From Leptospira biflexa (GTDB lineage Bacteria; Spirochaetota; UBA4802; UB4802), in assembly GCA_020721905.1 (NCBI GenBank), contig DYLU01000010.1, positions 1-60,977 of the forward strand: a stretch of DNA of 60,977 bases, written 5' to 3'. Each line of letters starts with the position of its first letter. Within the stretch, counting starts at the first letter, position 1. The notes beneath the pieces are model-generated. The model saw only the letters and a program-made list of their open reading frames with translations, did not search any database and had not been told where the DNA came from. The position numbers and the translations under genes were made by a program. Below, piece by piece: positions 1 through 8,648 of the stretch.

Positions 1-293
1 ATTCACGTATGTCAATGATAAAATCCATCCGCGGACCGTATGATTCACCGTATATGTGGCTTCAGGATGCACTTGCACTGGCAAGTATGTATAAGGCTGA
101 CTTTATTGTGTATAGCGGAACACCGGGATGCCGAAATACGTGGGGAATGGTAAAATTACTTGCACAGGATACTGAAAAAGCAGGTTTCCCCACGCACATC
201 ATGTACTCAGATGCATTTGATGATCGTGTGCAGTCATGGGATGCAACACGTGATCGATTTGAAGAATTTTTGAGGATAAGGAGGCTTATATGA
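1..293 (+). CDS. 2-hydroxyacyl-CoA dehydratase / benzoyl-CoA reductase-type subunit, C-terminal part
   Basis: Only the last ~97 codons are in the window; the reading frame is open to the left edge. The segment has the C-terminal pattern of the HgdB/BcrB/BcrC/FldB family: a stretch after RGPYDSPYMW, then TPGCRNTWG carrying the late cysteine region, and a final YSDAFDDRV followed by a helix. This family holds a [4Fe-4S] cluster that takes an ATP-activated electron from a BcrA/BcrD/HgdC activator to reduce or dehydrate an acyl-CoA. The stop codon overlaps the start of the first activator (ATGA), which indicates translational coupling. Substrate cannot be told from this fragment. Confidence 0.75.
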   Translation, partial: SRMSMIKSIRGPYDSPYMWLQDALALASMYKADFIVYSGTPGCRNTWGMVKLLAQDTEKAGFPTHIMYSDAFDDRVQSWDATRDRFEEFLRIRRLI

Positions 294-1078
294 TGGTTGC
301 CGGGTGTGATATAGGTTCGCTTACAACCAAGGTGGTTTTGTTTGACGGCAAAAAGATAATAGCTTCTTCAATCATTAAATCAAAGCCAAAACCTGAAGAG
401 GGTGCACGTGAGGCGTTAGAAAAGGCATGTTCATCGGGAATCAATAAAAGCGATATAGCATATTCGGTTGGCACTGGCTATGGGAGGAGGCGTGTTCCTT
501 TTGCCAATGAAACAATTTCGGAGATATCCTGCCATTCAAAAGGAGCGTTTTACCTGTATCCTGATGTTCGCACCATTATCGATATTGGCGGGCAGGATTG
601 CAAGGTGCTATCGCTCAATGAACAGGGTGAAGTTGATCGTTTTGTAACCAATGATAAATGTGCGGCAGGTACCGGTAGATTTTTAGAGGTGATGGCTAAA
701 GTGCTGAAGGTTGAATTACAGGAACTATCGAACATGGCTAAAAAAGGAAATGCTGCCATAACACTTGCGTCAGCATGTACCGTGTGGGCACAGGCCGACG
801 TCATACAATATCTTAACGAAGGCATAAGCAAGGAAAATATAGCGCTTGGTGTCTGCCAGTCAATGGCTAAACGGGTTTCGGTTCTTGTCAATCAGGTTAC
901 AATACGAAAAGATATTTGTATAACCGGCGGTGTTGCAAAAAACAGCAGTGTTGTTAAGGAATTGGGAAGCATTTTAGGAGCGCCAATTTTGCAGCTTACA
1001 AACATTGATCCGCAACTGGTTGGGGCACTTGGTGCGGCATTGTTTGCATATGAACATGCAGGGAGGGCACAATGGTAG
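290..1078 (+). CDS. CoA-enzyme activase, BcrA/BadF/HgdC family ATPase (copy 1)
   Basis: 262 aa ASKHA-fold ATPase that would pump one electron into the neighbouring dehydratase/reductase at the cost of ATP. Seen: phosphate-1 motif CDIGSLTTK near the N-terminus, GTGYGR at 61-66, IDIGGQD at 97-103, and the two cysteines that hold the subunit-bridging [4Fe-4S] cluster in this family, Cys124 (NDKCAAGTG) and Cys163 (SACTVWAQ). CITGGVAKN and GALGAAL form the adenosine side. A GGAGG lies 5 bases before the ATG at 290; an ATG at 293 is an alternative start. The next gene is a second activase, so the pair may be a BcrA/BcrD-like heterodimer rather than an HgdC homodimer. Confidence 0.9.
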   Translation: MMVAGCDIGSLTTKVVLFDGKKIIASSIIKSKPKPEEGAREALEKACSSGINKSDIAYSVGTGYGRRRVPFANETISEISCHSKGAFYLYPDVRTIIDIGGQDCKVLSLNEQGEVDRFVTNDKCAAGTGRFLEVMAKVLKVELQELSNMAKKGNAAITLASACTVWAQADVIQYLNEGISKENIALGVCQSMAKRVSVLVNQVTIRKDICITGGVAKNSSVVKELGSILGAPILQLTNIDPQLVGALGAALFAYEHAGRAQW

Positions 1079-1860
1079 TTGCAGGATGTGATATTGGATC
1101 AACCACAGCTAAAGCAGTTATTTTAGATGGCGATACCATTGTAACACATGCACTGCTTCCGGTGGAGGGGAGTCCAAAGGATGCGGCTATGCAGTTACTG
1201 GAAGTTACTTTGAATAATGCAGGCATTTTGCACAGGGAAATTGCTGCAGTATGTGGAACAGGATATGGTCAGAAGAATGTCCCGTATGCATCATTTATGG
1301 AATCCGAGATTGTGTGTCATGCAAGGGGCATTCAATTTATTGATCCGGACGTGCGCACCATTATTGATATTGGCGGACAGGATGCTAAAGTTTGCCGCAT
1401 TGATGCATATGGGAATGTTCAACGGTATGTGTATAATGATAAGTGTGCCTCGGGTACTGGAAGGTTTTTGGAAATCACAGCCGATGTTATGGAAGTGCCT
1501 GTTACAAAACTTGCTACGCTTGATGCAAGTGGTGTAAAAGAGGTTACACTGTCCAATCAGTGCGTGGTTTTTGCTGAAACTGAGGTAATTTCTCTTTTAA
1601 ACAGTGGGGAAGATATGGGTAGTATTGTTAAAGGATTGCACAGAGCACTGGCATCACGGGTTGCATCGCTTGCGCTGAGTATTGGAGTTGAGGAAAAGAT
1701 AGCGTTTACTGGTGGTGTTGCGCACAATGCTGGTATGGTTGGAGCACTTGAACGGGTACTTAAAACAAAACTGGTGGTACATGAATATTGCCAGATAATG
1801 GGAGCACTGGGGGCAGCGTTAATTGCAAAAGAGAGGATGAAACACGGTGTTGCATCATGA
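1072..1860 (+). CDS. CoA-enzyme activase, BcrD/BadG/HgdC family ATPase (copy 2)
   Basis: 262 aa, the same length and motif order as the preceding gene: CDIGSTTAK, GTGYGQ, IDIGGQDAK, NDKCASGTG with Cys125, NQCVVFAET with Cys164, FTGGVAHN and GALGAAL. Both cluster cysteines are kept, so both copies look competent. It overlaps the stop of copy 1 by 7 bases and has GGGAGGG 6 bases before the ATG. Tandem non-identical activases are characteristic of class I benzoyl-CoA reductases (bcrAD, badFG), but single dehydratases can also carry extra activators, so the substrate stays open. Confidence 0.9.
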   Translation: MVVAGCDIGSTTAKAVILDGDTIVTHALLPVEGSPKDAAMQLLEVTLNNAGILHREIAAVCGTGYGQKNVPYASFMESEIVCHARGIQFIDPDVRTIIDIGGQDAKVCRIDAYGNVQRYVYNDKCASGTGRFLEITADVMEVPVTKLATLDASGVKEVTLSNQCVVFAETEVISLLNSGEDMGSIVKGLHRALASRVASLALSIGVEEKIAFTGGVAHNAGMVGALERVLKTKLVVHEYCQIMGALGAALIAKERMKHGVAS

Positions 1861-2506
1861 GATACAAAAATTTTTTGAATCAATACAGGTGCATGATTTG
1901 CATTGGCAGTGTGACTGTAAAGATGTTCCTGCCTGGCCAGAGGATTGCACAAGCCAGATGGTATTTCAGGAAGATACCGGAGCTCAGCTGGGAGGCCCTT
2001 TAGGGTCACTGGCAATAACTGCTCTTTATGACGATGTGGTTGATGGCAGGCTTACTGTTGTTGGAACAACACAGATTAAAAAGCAATCAGTGTGGGGGCG
2101 TTTAACTTTGGTTAAAACTGAAATGGCAGGCTCTGATGATTTCTATACGTTTACACAGGCACTTACACTGGTTCCTGTGAAGCACAACATGGAAGGTGTT
2201 ATGATGCGTATACAACCGTCTGAATATAAAGAATGGATACGTATTCATAAAAATTATACAGGTGCACACACCCTTGTTGATTTTGGTTCGCGTATGTATA
2301 TGTGGTATGCTCAGTTTGCATGGGTAAAAGCAGTAGAATTAGTTTTTATCAATACCACTACAGTAGATTTGCAATTGCTTGAGCCAATTGCCAGTAAACA
2401 TAAAAGCATAATGAAAGCCTTTGATAAAAGGATGAATGAACATCTGAAGGAATGCGACAACTGTGATAACAGCTCAATATGCAAAGAAATCAATGCTTTA
2501 CTGTAA
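1847..2506 (+). CDS. unrecognised cysteine-rich protein of the activase/CooC cluster
   Basis: 219 aa, GTG start at 1847 inside the end of the upstream activase, with GAGAGG about 10 bases before it. It has no signal peptide or clear membrane helix. Six cysteines sit in two groups: C22, C24, C34 near the N-terminus and C203, C206, C212 at the C-terminus (CDNCDNSSIC), a pattern suited to metal or Fe-S binding. A central GGPLGSLAI and an aromatic YMWYAQFAW segment are conspicuous. It may be related to proteins annotated loosely as CO dehydrogenase beta-like, but I do not recognise it with certainty. Position between two activases and a CooC-like ATPase suggests that it is a maturation partner or a subunit of the reductase. 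Confidence 0.6.
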   Translation: MLHHEIQKFFESIQVHDLHWQCDCKDVPAWPEDCTSQMVFQEDTGAQLGGPLGSLAITALYDDVVDGRLTVVGTTQIKKQSVWGRLTLVKTEMAGSDDFYTFTQALTLVPVKHNMEGVMMRIQPSEYKEWIRIHKNYTGAHTLVDFGSRMYMWYAQFAWVKAVELVFINTTTVDLQLLEPIASKHKSIMKAFDKRMNEHLKECDNCDNSSICKEINALL

Positions 2507-2517
2507 CGGAGGTAACT

Positions 2518-3285
2518 ATGAGTGAGCATGCACCGGTTATCATTGCTTTTTGTGGTAAAGGGGGAGCGGGAAAAACATCAATATGTGCACTGGCCATTAA
2601 ATATTTGATTAACTACAATAAAAAGATATTGGCAATTGATGCTGATCCGGCAGGGGGGTTGTCATGGGCGTTGGGTGTTATCCCGTCAAAAACTCTTGAT
2701 GATTTGCGGCAGGATCTTGTGGCCGCTTTAAAAAACAAAGATATTGCAGGTAATGAAGAGCTCTATGCGATGGCACAGTATGAACTTCTTGCAGGTCTGG
2801 TTGAAAATAAAGGGTTTGATTTTTTAAGTGTAGGGCGGCCTGAGGCTGAAGGATGTTTTTGCAGCATAAATGCTTTTCTCAGGAACTGCATTGGTAAATT
2901 AATTTCTCACTATGATTTTGTCTGTATTGACGGTGAGGCGGGGCTTGAGCAGGTTAACCGCCGGGTGCTTGAAACCGTAACGCATTTGGTCATTGTCAGC
3001 GATACATCAAAACGAAGCATAGCTATTGCGCACAATCTTCTTAATATGGCACAGCAGCGTACACAGACCATGCATTGCGCAGTTATAATAAATAAAGTGG
3101 GCGATAGTTCCTGCGAAGTTAGCAACCTGCCAGTGATTGGGACATTGCCGGTATCAGAAACTATTGCAAGGTTTGACAGCACCGGAACAAGCCTTTTGAA
3201 AATAGCAGATACTGACGCATACTATACAAAGCTAACAGGTATTATTGGTGATCTTCTTAAACAGCTTGTTCCGGATAATGTATAG
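2518..3285 (+). CDS. CooC-like nickel-insertion / maturation ATPase
   Basis: 255 aa MinD/SIMIBI-class P-loop ATPase. Deviant Walker A GKGGAGKT at 13-20, DADPAGG at 41-47, and DGEAG at 138-142. A CxC pair (C113, C115 in GCFCSINAFLR) matches the dimer-interface Ni-binding CxC of CooC from carbon monoxide dehydrogenase systems. The start at 2518 is set by CGGAGGT four bases upstream; an in-frame start at 2479 would overlap the previous gene and lacks a site. In CODH systems CooC loads Ni; here no CODH gene is visible and the partners are radical-type dehydratase components. A copy of the dispersed CGATAGT motif lies inside the gene at 3099. Confidence 0.8.
   Translation: MSEHAPVIIAFCGKGGAGKTSICALAIKYLINYNKKILAIDADPAGGLSWALGVIPSKTLDDLRQDLVAALKNKDIAGNEELYAMAQYELLAGLVENKGFDFLSVGRPEAEGCFCSINAFLRNCIGKLISHYDFVCIDGEAGLEQVNRRVLETVTHLVIVSDTSKRSIAIAHNLLNMAQQRTQTMHCAVIINKVGDSSCEVSNLPVIGTLPVSETIARFDSTGTSLLKIADTDAYYTKLTGIIGDLLKQLVPDNV
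3099..3115 (-). repeat. dispersed motif copy 1
   Basis: GGGCGATAGTTCCTGCG on the plus strand, that is CAGGAACTATCGCCC on the minus strand, in the coding region of the CooC-like gene. It matches the consensus CAGGNWACTATCGCCC fully. Confidence 0.7.
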
Positions 3286-3493
3286 TATATGTAAGATTGC
3301 TGGATTGATTTTATTTTAAATTAGAATAATAAAAATATAAAAAACAAAAGAAATTGTTATTTGGGTATAGCATATCTTACACTTTTAATTGGAGTACTGT
3401 TCAAACGATAAAAAATATATTGAATTATTGCCTGTAAAAGTATATACTCTGATATTGTAAAATTTTAATGGTAACAACTTGTTTGGTTTTATT

Positions 3494-5791
3494 ATGGACG
3501 ATAGTTCTGCTTTTAATCTTGAGATTCTTGATTACCTCAATGATTCAGTCTTTATTGTATCGCAGGATGGTACTATACGTATAGTAAATGAAGCCGCATG
3601 CAAACAGCTGGGTTATCCAAAAGAAACATTACTTACAATGAAATTGTACGATCTTGTGTTGCCTGAATTGACAAACTCATTCCAGGAGTATATTAATTAC
3701 TGCCTGCATAATGGATCAGCGTTATTTGAAACAGCGTATACCTGTAAAAACGGTACCACTGTGCCGGTTGAAATAAATGTTACAACCATTACCTATGATG
3801 GTTTACCATGTTTTATTGGCATAGCTCGCGACATTACACTTCATAAACTGACCGAAAAAGCCTTGTATGAAAATCAAGCCAGGCTAAAAACAATAACCAA
3901 CAATATGACGGATGCTGTGTGGATCATTGATCTTGAATTTAATATTGTCTATATAAGTCCTTCTATTGAAAAAATGCTTGGTTTCCCTGTAGAAGAATAT
4001 ATTAAGAGGAACGTTGAGGAACGATATCCTCATGAAGTAATGCAGAAAATGTATGCACTCTTGATTGAGGAAATTGAGAATGATAAAGATCCTGAAAGTG
4101 ATAAAAACAGAACACGAATAATTGAAATACAGGAATATAAAAAAGATGGAACATTAGCAGATTTAAGCGTTCATGTTAAATTTTTAAGGGATAAAGCAGG
4201 AAATCCAACGGGCATTATTGGCGTATCAAGGGATATTTCTGAGCAAAAAAATTTTGAAAAAGCTTTGAAAGAAAGTGAAGAAAAATTCCGTATCCTTGCA
4301 GAATCAACACCCATGACCATTGTGATGTATCAGGATGACAAATGGATTTATGCCAATCCTGCTGCAGTAACACTTTTAGAATATTCAGAACAGGAGTTGT
4401 ATTCCATGAACTTCTGGGATGTTGTTCATCCTGATGATAAAGCCATTGTGATGGAGCGTGGTAGAAAAAGGCAAAAAGGTGAAGATGCAACGGTAGGATA
4501 TGAATTCAGAGTGGTTAGTAAAAGCGGTATGATAAAATGGGTTTTGTTGTATGGTGCTACAGTACTGTATAAAGGGAAACCTGCAGGATTGATAACGGTA
4601 TTGGACATAACGGAAAGGAAGAAAATAGAAAAGGAAAAAAATAAATTACAGGAACAGCTGCTGCAGTCACAAAAGATGGAATCAATTGGCACGCTTGCTG
4701 GCGGTGTAGCACATGAGTTTAACAACATGCTCAATATTATTGCAGGTCATGCAGAACTTGCATTACTGAATATACCTCAGGAAAACGAAGCATGTAAAGA
4801 TATTGAACAAATAAAAAAAGCTGTGCAGAGATCCGCAGAGATAACAAAGAAACTGCTGACATTTGCACGAAAGCACGAAAAAAAGGAATCCGTCATTAAT
4901 CTTAATCATGTCATTGATTCAATGATTGGTATGTTAACAAGGCTAATTGGTGAAAACATACACCTGACATGGGAGCCTGCTGATAACGAATTATGGGTTA
5001 AAATTGATCCTGCAAGCATAGATCAAATTATAGTTAACCTTTGTGTGAATGCCCGGGATGCAATCAGAGATCATGGTGCTATCACTATAAAAACAAAAAC
5101 AGCGTTTTTTAATGAAGAGAAAGCAAAAGTGTATGGTGTAACGGAAGGTGATTTTGTACTAATTGAAATTAGTGATGATGGTTGTGGAATGGAAGAAGAA
5201 ACCATCAGCCATATATTTGACCCTTTTTTTACCACAAAAGAAGTTGGCAAGGGGACGGGGCTGGGATTAACAACTATGTATGGTATAGTAAAAAACAATG
5301 GTGGATTTATTGATGTAAGTAGCAAAAGAGGGAGTGGGACAGTATTTAGTATTTATATTCCACAATTTATTGAAAAAAAACATGCACCTATTCATGATGA
5401 AGCAATCCAAAAATTATACCATGGAACTGAGACCATTCTTCTTGTAGAGGATGAAATATCCATAATGAGTATGATAAAAAAGATGCTTGAGAATTTAGGA
5501 TATACGGTTCTTGCAACAGATAATCCGTATGACGCACTGGAAATTGTTAAAAACTATATTGGCACAATTCATCTGCTTCTTACCGATGTTATTATGCCAA
5601 AAATGAATGGTGTTGATCTGGCAAAACTTGTTTCTGCAATGTATCCTCAGATTAAAATATTATTTACATCAGGATATTCTGCCGAGGTTCTGCTGAAACA
5701 TAATATCAATGCAGGTGAAATAAATTATTTAAGCAAACCTGTTTCTTTTACCAGTCTGGCATCTGCTGTAAGAACAATCCTTGATAATTAA
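3494..5791 (+). CDS. PAS-containing hybrid sensor histidine kinase with receiver domain
   Basis: 765 aa from ATG 3494; an in-frame TTG lies at 3479 and neither has a clear ribosome site. Three PAS domains in series occupy roughly residues 8-115, 130-250 and 262-385, each ending in an RDI/LDIT signature. A HisKA domain has His407 in GVAHEFNN. The HATPase_c domain shows NLCVNARDAI, DDGCGM, FDPFFTTK and GTGLGL. A C-terminal receiver domain begins near ILLVEDE and has Asp698 in LLTDVIMP plus the conserved Lys in LSKP. No membrane segment is visible, so sensing is probably cytoplasmic. It is an orphan kinase; the output partner is not in the window. It converges with the acyl-CoA ligase gene with a 2-base gap. 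Confidence 0.92.
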   Translation: MDDSSAFNLEILDYLNDSVFIVSQDGTIRIVNEAACKQLGYPKETLLTMKLYDLVLPELTNSFQEYINYCLHNGSALFETAYTCKNGTTVPVEINVTTITYDGLPCFIGIARDITLHKLTEKALYENQARLKTITNNMTDAVWIIDLEFNIVYISPSIEKMLGFPVEEYIKRNVEERYPHEVMQKMYALLIEEIENDKDPESDKNRTRIIEIQEYKKDGTLADLSVHVKFLRDKAGNPTGIIGVSRDISEQKNFEKALKESEEKFRILAESTPMTIVMYQDDKWIYANPAAVTLLEYSEQELYSMNFWDVVHPDDKAIVMERGRKRQKGEDATVGYEFRVVSKSGMIKWVLLYGATVLYKGKPAGLITVLDITERKKIEKEKNKLQEQLLQSQKMESIGTLAGGVAHEFNNMLNIIAGHAELALLNIPQENEACKDIEQIKKAVQRSAEITKKLLTFARKHEKKESVINLNHVIDSMIGMLTRLIGENIHLTWEPADNELWVKIDPASIDQIIVNLCVNARDAIRDHGAITIKTKTAFFNEEKAKVYGVTEGDFVLIEISDDGCGMEEETISHIFDPFFTTKEVGKGTGLGLTTMYGIVKNNGGFIDVSSKRGSGTVFSIYIPQFIEKKHAPIHDEAIQKLYHGTETILLVEDEISIMSMIKKMLENLGYTVLATDNPYDALEIVKNYIGTIHLLLTDVIMPKMNGVDLAKLVSAMYPQIKILFTSGYSAEVLLKHNINAGEINYLSKPVSFTSLASAVRTILDN

Positions 5792-5793
5792 CA

Positions 5794-7488
5794 TTACATT
5801 TCAACAAGCATCTTCTTGATTTCCCGCTTGAGTATTTTGCCAACACCACTGGTGGGCAATTGATCCATAAATACAATGAGCTTTGGCACTTTGTATGGGG
5901 CAACATGTTCCTTTAAGTATTGAAGAATCTTTTCCTTTTCCTGTTCACTTTTTTCAATGCCAGGTTTCAATACTATTGCGCAACCCACTCGTTCTGAGCC
6001 GGGGCGCTCAGGATCCGGTATGCCAACGGAAGCTGCAATCTCAACGTCGGGATGCTGGGCAAGTACCTCATCAAGTTCACGGGTGAATACCTTAAAGCCG
6101 GATACAATGACCATATCCTTGACCCTGTCAACAATATAGAAATATCCGTCTTCATCCATCTTTGCCACATCGCCTGTGTACATCCATCCATCCTTAACTG
6201 CTCTGGCTGTTTCATCAGGCTTGTTGTAATAGCCTTTCATCAATTGAGGTCCTTTAATAATTATTTCACCGGTTTCACCAATTTTTGCAAACTGTCCGGT
6301 TTCAGGATCAATTAATGTAACCTCAGTATCAGAGATTGGCATGCCAATGGAACTTGCTTTTTTAGTTCCATATCGCGGATTGCATATCATGACTGGCGAC
6401 ATTTCAGTCATTCCATACAATTCTATAAAATTTCCCTTACCAATAATTTCTTCTAAAGATTTGATGTATTCTGCGGGGAAAGGCGCTGCAGCACTTAAGC
6501 ACCACTTGAGATGAGTTTTCAGGTTAAGCTTTTTAAATGCAGGTTGTTTAAGCAGTTCAAAATAAACAGTGGGTACGTTTACCACAAAACTGGGCTGATA
6601 TGTTTTTAAAGCATTTATGAGAAAATGTGCATCACGAGGATTGGGTACACATATCTGAGTGATGCCCTGAGTCATGGTAAAACCGCCCAGTGCCAAACCT
6701 GCAATATGAAAAAGGGGGAAAGCTGAAAGTGCTATATCCTCTGGTTGTAAGTCCAGCCAGGTTAAAACCTGATGTCTGTTTGACATATAGCTTTTCTGAG
6801 TGAGTATAGCGCCTTTGGCAGGACCGGTGGTACCGCCGGTATACATCATGAAGATCATATCTTCCCAGTTGCGTTTTACCAGCACCGAAGCAGGCGGGGA
6901 TTGTTTAATAACATCCATAAAACGCACTACTTCTTTTCCTTTTAAGGGATTTACAGGTGCAGTTGGTATCTTTTTTAAGAGTTTCCCTAACACGCGTTTG
7001 GCACCTGGCAAAAAGTCAGCAATTTCAGTTACTATAACATGGGTAAACTGTGCTGCATTACTAACCTCGGCAATTTTTTCAAATAAAATATCAAGAGTAA
7101 TGACTACCTTTGTCTTTGAATCGTTTAGCTGGTGCTCCATTTCAGGTGGCGTTAGCAAAGGGCTTAGCCCCGTAGTTACACCTCCAGCTTTTTGTACTGC
7201 AACAACCCCAATATAGTGTGCAGGAATATTAGGTAGATGCAAACCTACAACATCGTCAGGCTTTATGCCAATGCCTTGTAAATAATTGGCCAGTCTGTTT
7301 GATAATTCATCCAATTGTATGAAGGTAATGTGAGTACCCATGTAGATGAGAGCTGTTTTGTCCGGATATTTTTTAACTATCTCCAGAAATTTTTCAGCAA
7401 AGCTTTTTGTTTCGTAAGAAAGATTTGGTGCAACATGCCTGTCGTAATGCTTAAGCCATGGCTTTTGTGAATATACATCATTATTCAT
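5794..7488 (-). CDS. long-chain acyl-CoA synthetase (AMP-binding)
   Basis: 564 aa ANL-superfamily enzyme that adenylates a carboxylic acid and transfers it to CoA. Seen: phosphate loop MYTGGTTGPAKG, ELYGMTE, YTGD, the hinge region DRVKDMVIVSGFKV, and the C-terminal catalytic lysine in GVGKILKREI. The start is placed at 7488 because GGAGG lies five bases before this ATG; the upstream ATG at 7500 overlaps that site. Length and motifs fit FadD-type ligases of medium or long fatty acids. Other fatty-acyl metabolism genes in the window (two acyl-CoA dehydrogenases, a crotonase) fit beta-oxidation or branched acid use. Confidence 0.88.
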   Translation of the reverse strand: MNNDVYSQKPWLKHYDRHVAPNLSYETKSFAEKFLEIVKKYPDKTALIYMGTHITFIQLDELSNRLANYLQGIGIKPDDVVGLHLPNIPAHYIGVVAVQKAGGVTTGLSPLLTPPEMEHQLNDSKTKVVITLDILFEKIAEVSNAAQFTHVIVTEIADFLPGAKRVLGKLLKKIPTAPVNPLKGKEVVRFMDVIKQSPPASVLVKRNWEDMIFMMYTGGTTGPAKGAILTQKSYMSNRHQVLTWLDLQPEDIALSAFPLFHIAGLALGGFTMTQGITQICVPNPRDAHFLINALKTYQPSFVVNVPTVYFELLKQPAFKKLNLKTHLKWCLSAAAPFPAEYIKSLEEIIGKGNFIELYGMTEMSPVMICNPRYGTKKASSIGMPISDTEVTLIDPETGQFAKIGETGEIIIKGPQLMKGYYNKPDETARAVKDGWMYTGDVAKMDEDGYFYIVDRVKDMVIVSGFKVFTRELDEVLAQHPDVEIAASVGIPDPERPGSERVGCAIVLKPGIEKSEQEKEKILQYLKEHVAPYKVPKLIVFMDQLPTSGVGKILKREIKKMLVEM

Positions 7489-7581
7489 GGCAACCTCCAT
7501 TTTTAATATTATTTTTTATATGCTACTGTGTATATAATAAAAAATGTTGATAGGCAACCAAAATATGATAATGACAATATA

Positions 7582-8520
7582 TCAAACTGTCAATTCTTCA
7601 GGGTATGGATTAAGATATTTTTGCGATAGTAAGTATGTATCATTAAATCTGTGTGCCCAATTACGCAGCAGTTCTATAATAACTGTGCGGCTTATTTTAT
7701 GTTCGCGGTATTGATCCAGTAAATGCAGAAAATGCTTCTTTTCATTTGCATTAAGTTTATCCGAAAAATATCCAAATATGTGTAATATAGTATTAACATG
7801 CTGTTTTTGCAAAGGCTTTCTGATGAATGCAGTATAAAATACTGTTTTATAATCATTCAGCGTTTTTTCAAATGTACCCTTTTTATATTCAGCAACTATT
7901 CGTCCCAGCTGGCTGAGCTTTCCCTGATTATATGTCATCATAATATATTTGTTTTCCTGATGAAATTGTATAAGATTTTGAATAGAAATATTATTTGATA
8001 ACATTTCTCTGAAACGAGCTAATGTGAAAATCCTGATTAGGAAATTTTCCCTTATATCTTCGTCACGCAGCCTGCCTTCATCTTCCACCGGTAAATATCC
8101 AAATGTATTGATTACTTCAGCTGCAAACAGCCCTTTTCCCCTGCTATGAAAAATGCTTCCCATATTGTCTTTATAAATTTTTGTTCCGGATACTCCACAT
8201 GATGGCGATTTTGCCTTCAATATAAAACCATCTATACCCTGAAGGGTGGAAAGAAATGATGCTGCAAAGTGCTGCATGAGATCTGTTACATCCTTTTGTG
8301 TAACCGGTTGAAAAAGTCTGAATTGATTATTTGCATAATAGACCAGAATACGGTCTCGTGGTACACCCAACCCAATTGAAACTTCCGGGCATACATTCAA
8401 CGGTTTGCAGTATTTCAGAAGTAGTCTGACAAAATCATCATTAATTGTTTGTCCATTATACCTGACATTCTGGCCATTAAGGCATGCACTGACGCAGATA
8501 ACTGGTTTTGGAAATTGCAC
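7582..8520 (-). CDS. DUF523 (TudS-type desulfidase) - DUF1722 fusion protein
   Basis: 312 aa. The N-terminal ~150 residues are DUF523: VSACLNGQNVRYNG with Cys13, NVCPE with Cys44, and SPSCGVSG with Cys108, the three cysteines that hold a [4Fe-4S] cluster in TudS thiouracil desulfidase. Residues ~185-300 match DUF1722, found alone as YbgA in Escherichia coli. The start is GTG at 8520 with GGAG seven bases upstream; an overlapping ATG is out of frame. Reaction on sulfur-containing nucleobase is inferred from the family, and the role of the DUF1722 half is unknown. Confidence 0.82.
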   Translation of the reverse strand: MQFPKPVICVSACLNGQNVRYNGQTINDDFVRLLLKYCKPLNVCPEVSIGLGVPRDRILVYYANNQFRLFQPVTQKDVTDLMQHFAASFLSTLQGIDGFILKAKSPSCGVSGTKIYKDNMGSIFHSRGKGLFAAEVINTFGYLPVEDEGRLRDEDIRENFLIRIFTLARFREMLSNNISIQNLIQFHQENKYIMMTYNQGKLSQLGRIVAEYKKGTFEKTLNDYKTVFYTAFIRKPLQKQHVNTILHIFGYFSDKLNANEKKHFLHLLDQYREHKISRTVIIELLRNWAHRFNDTYLLSQKYLNPYPEELTV

Positions 8521-8648
8521 ATGATTTCTCCATCAAAAAGTAATTTTTTAGTTTAAATGGTCTAATGGATTTTGTCAATAAAAAATTTGGTTGACCGTCC
8601 ATCCAGTATATGATATATTGTTACAATTACTGTTGGTGAGGGTAGAGT

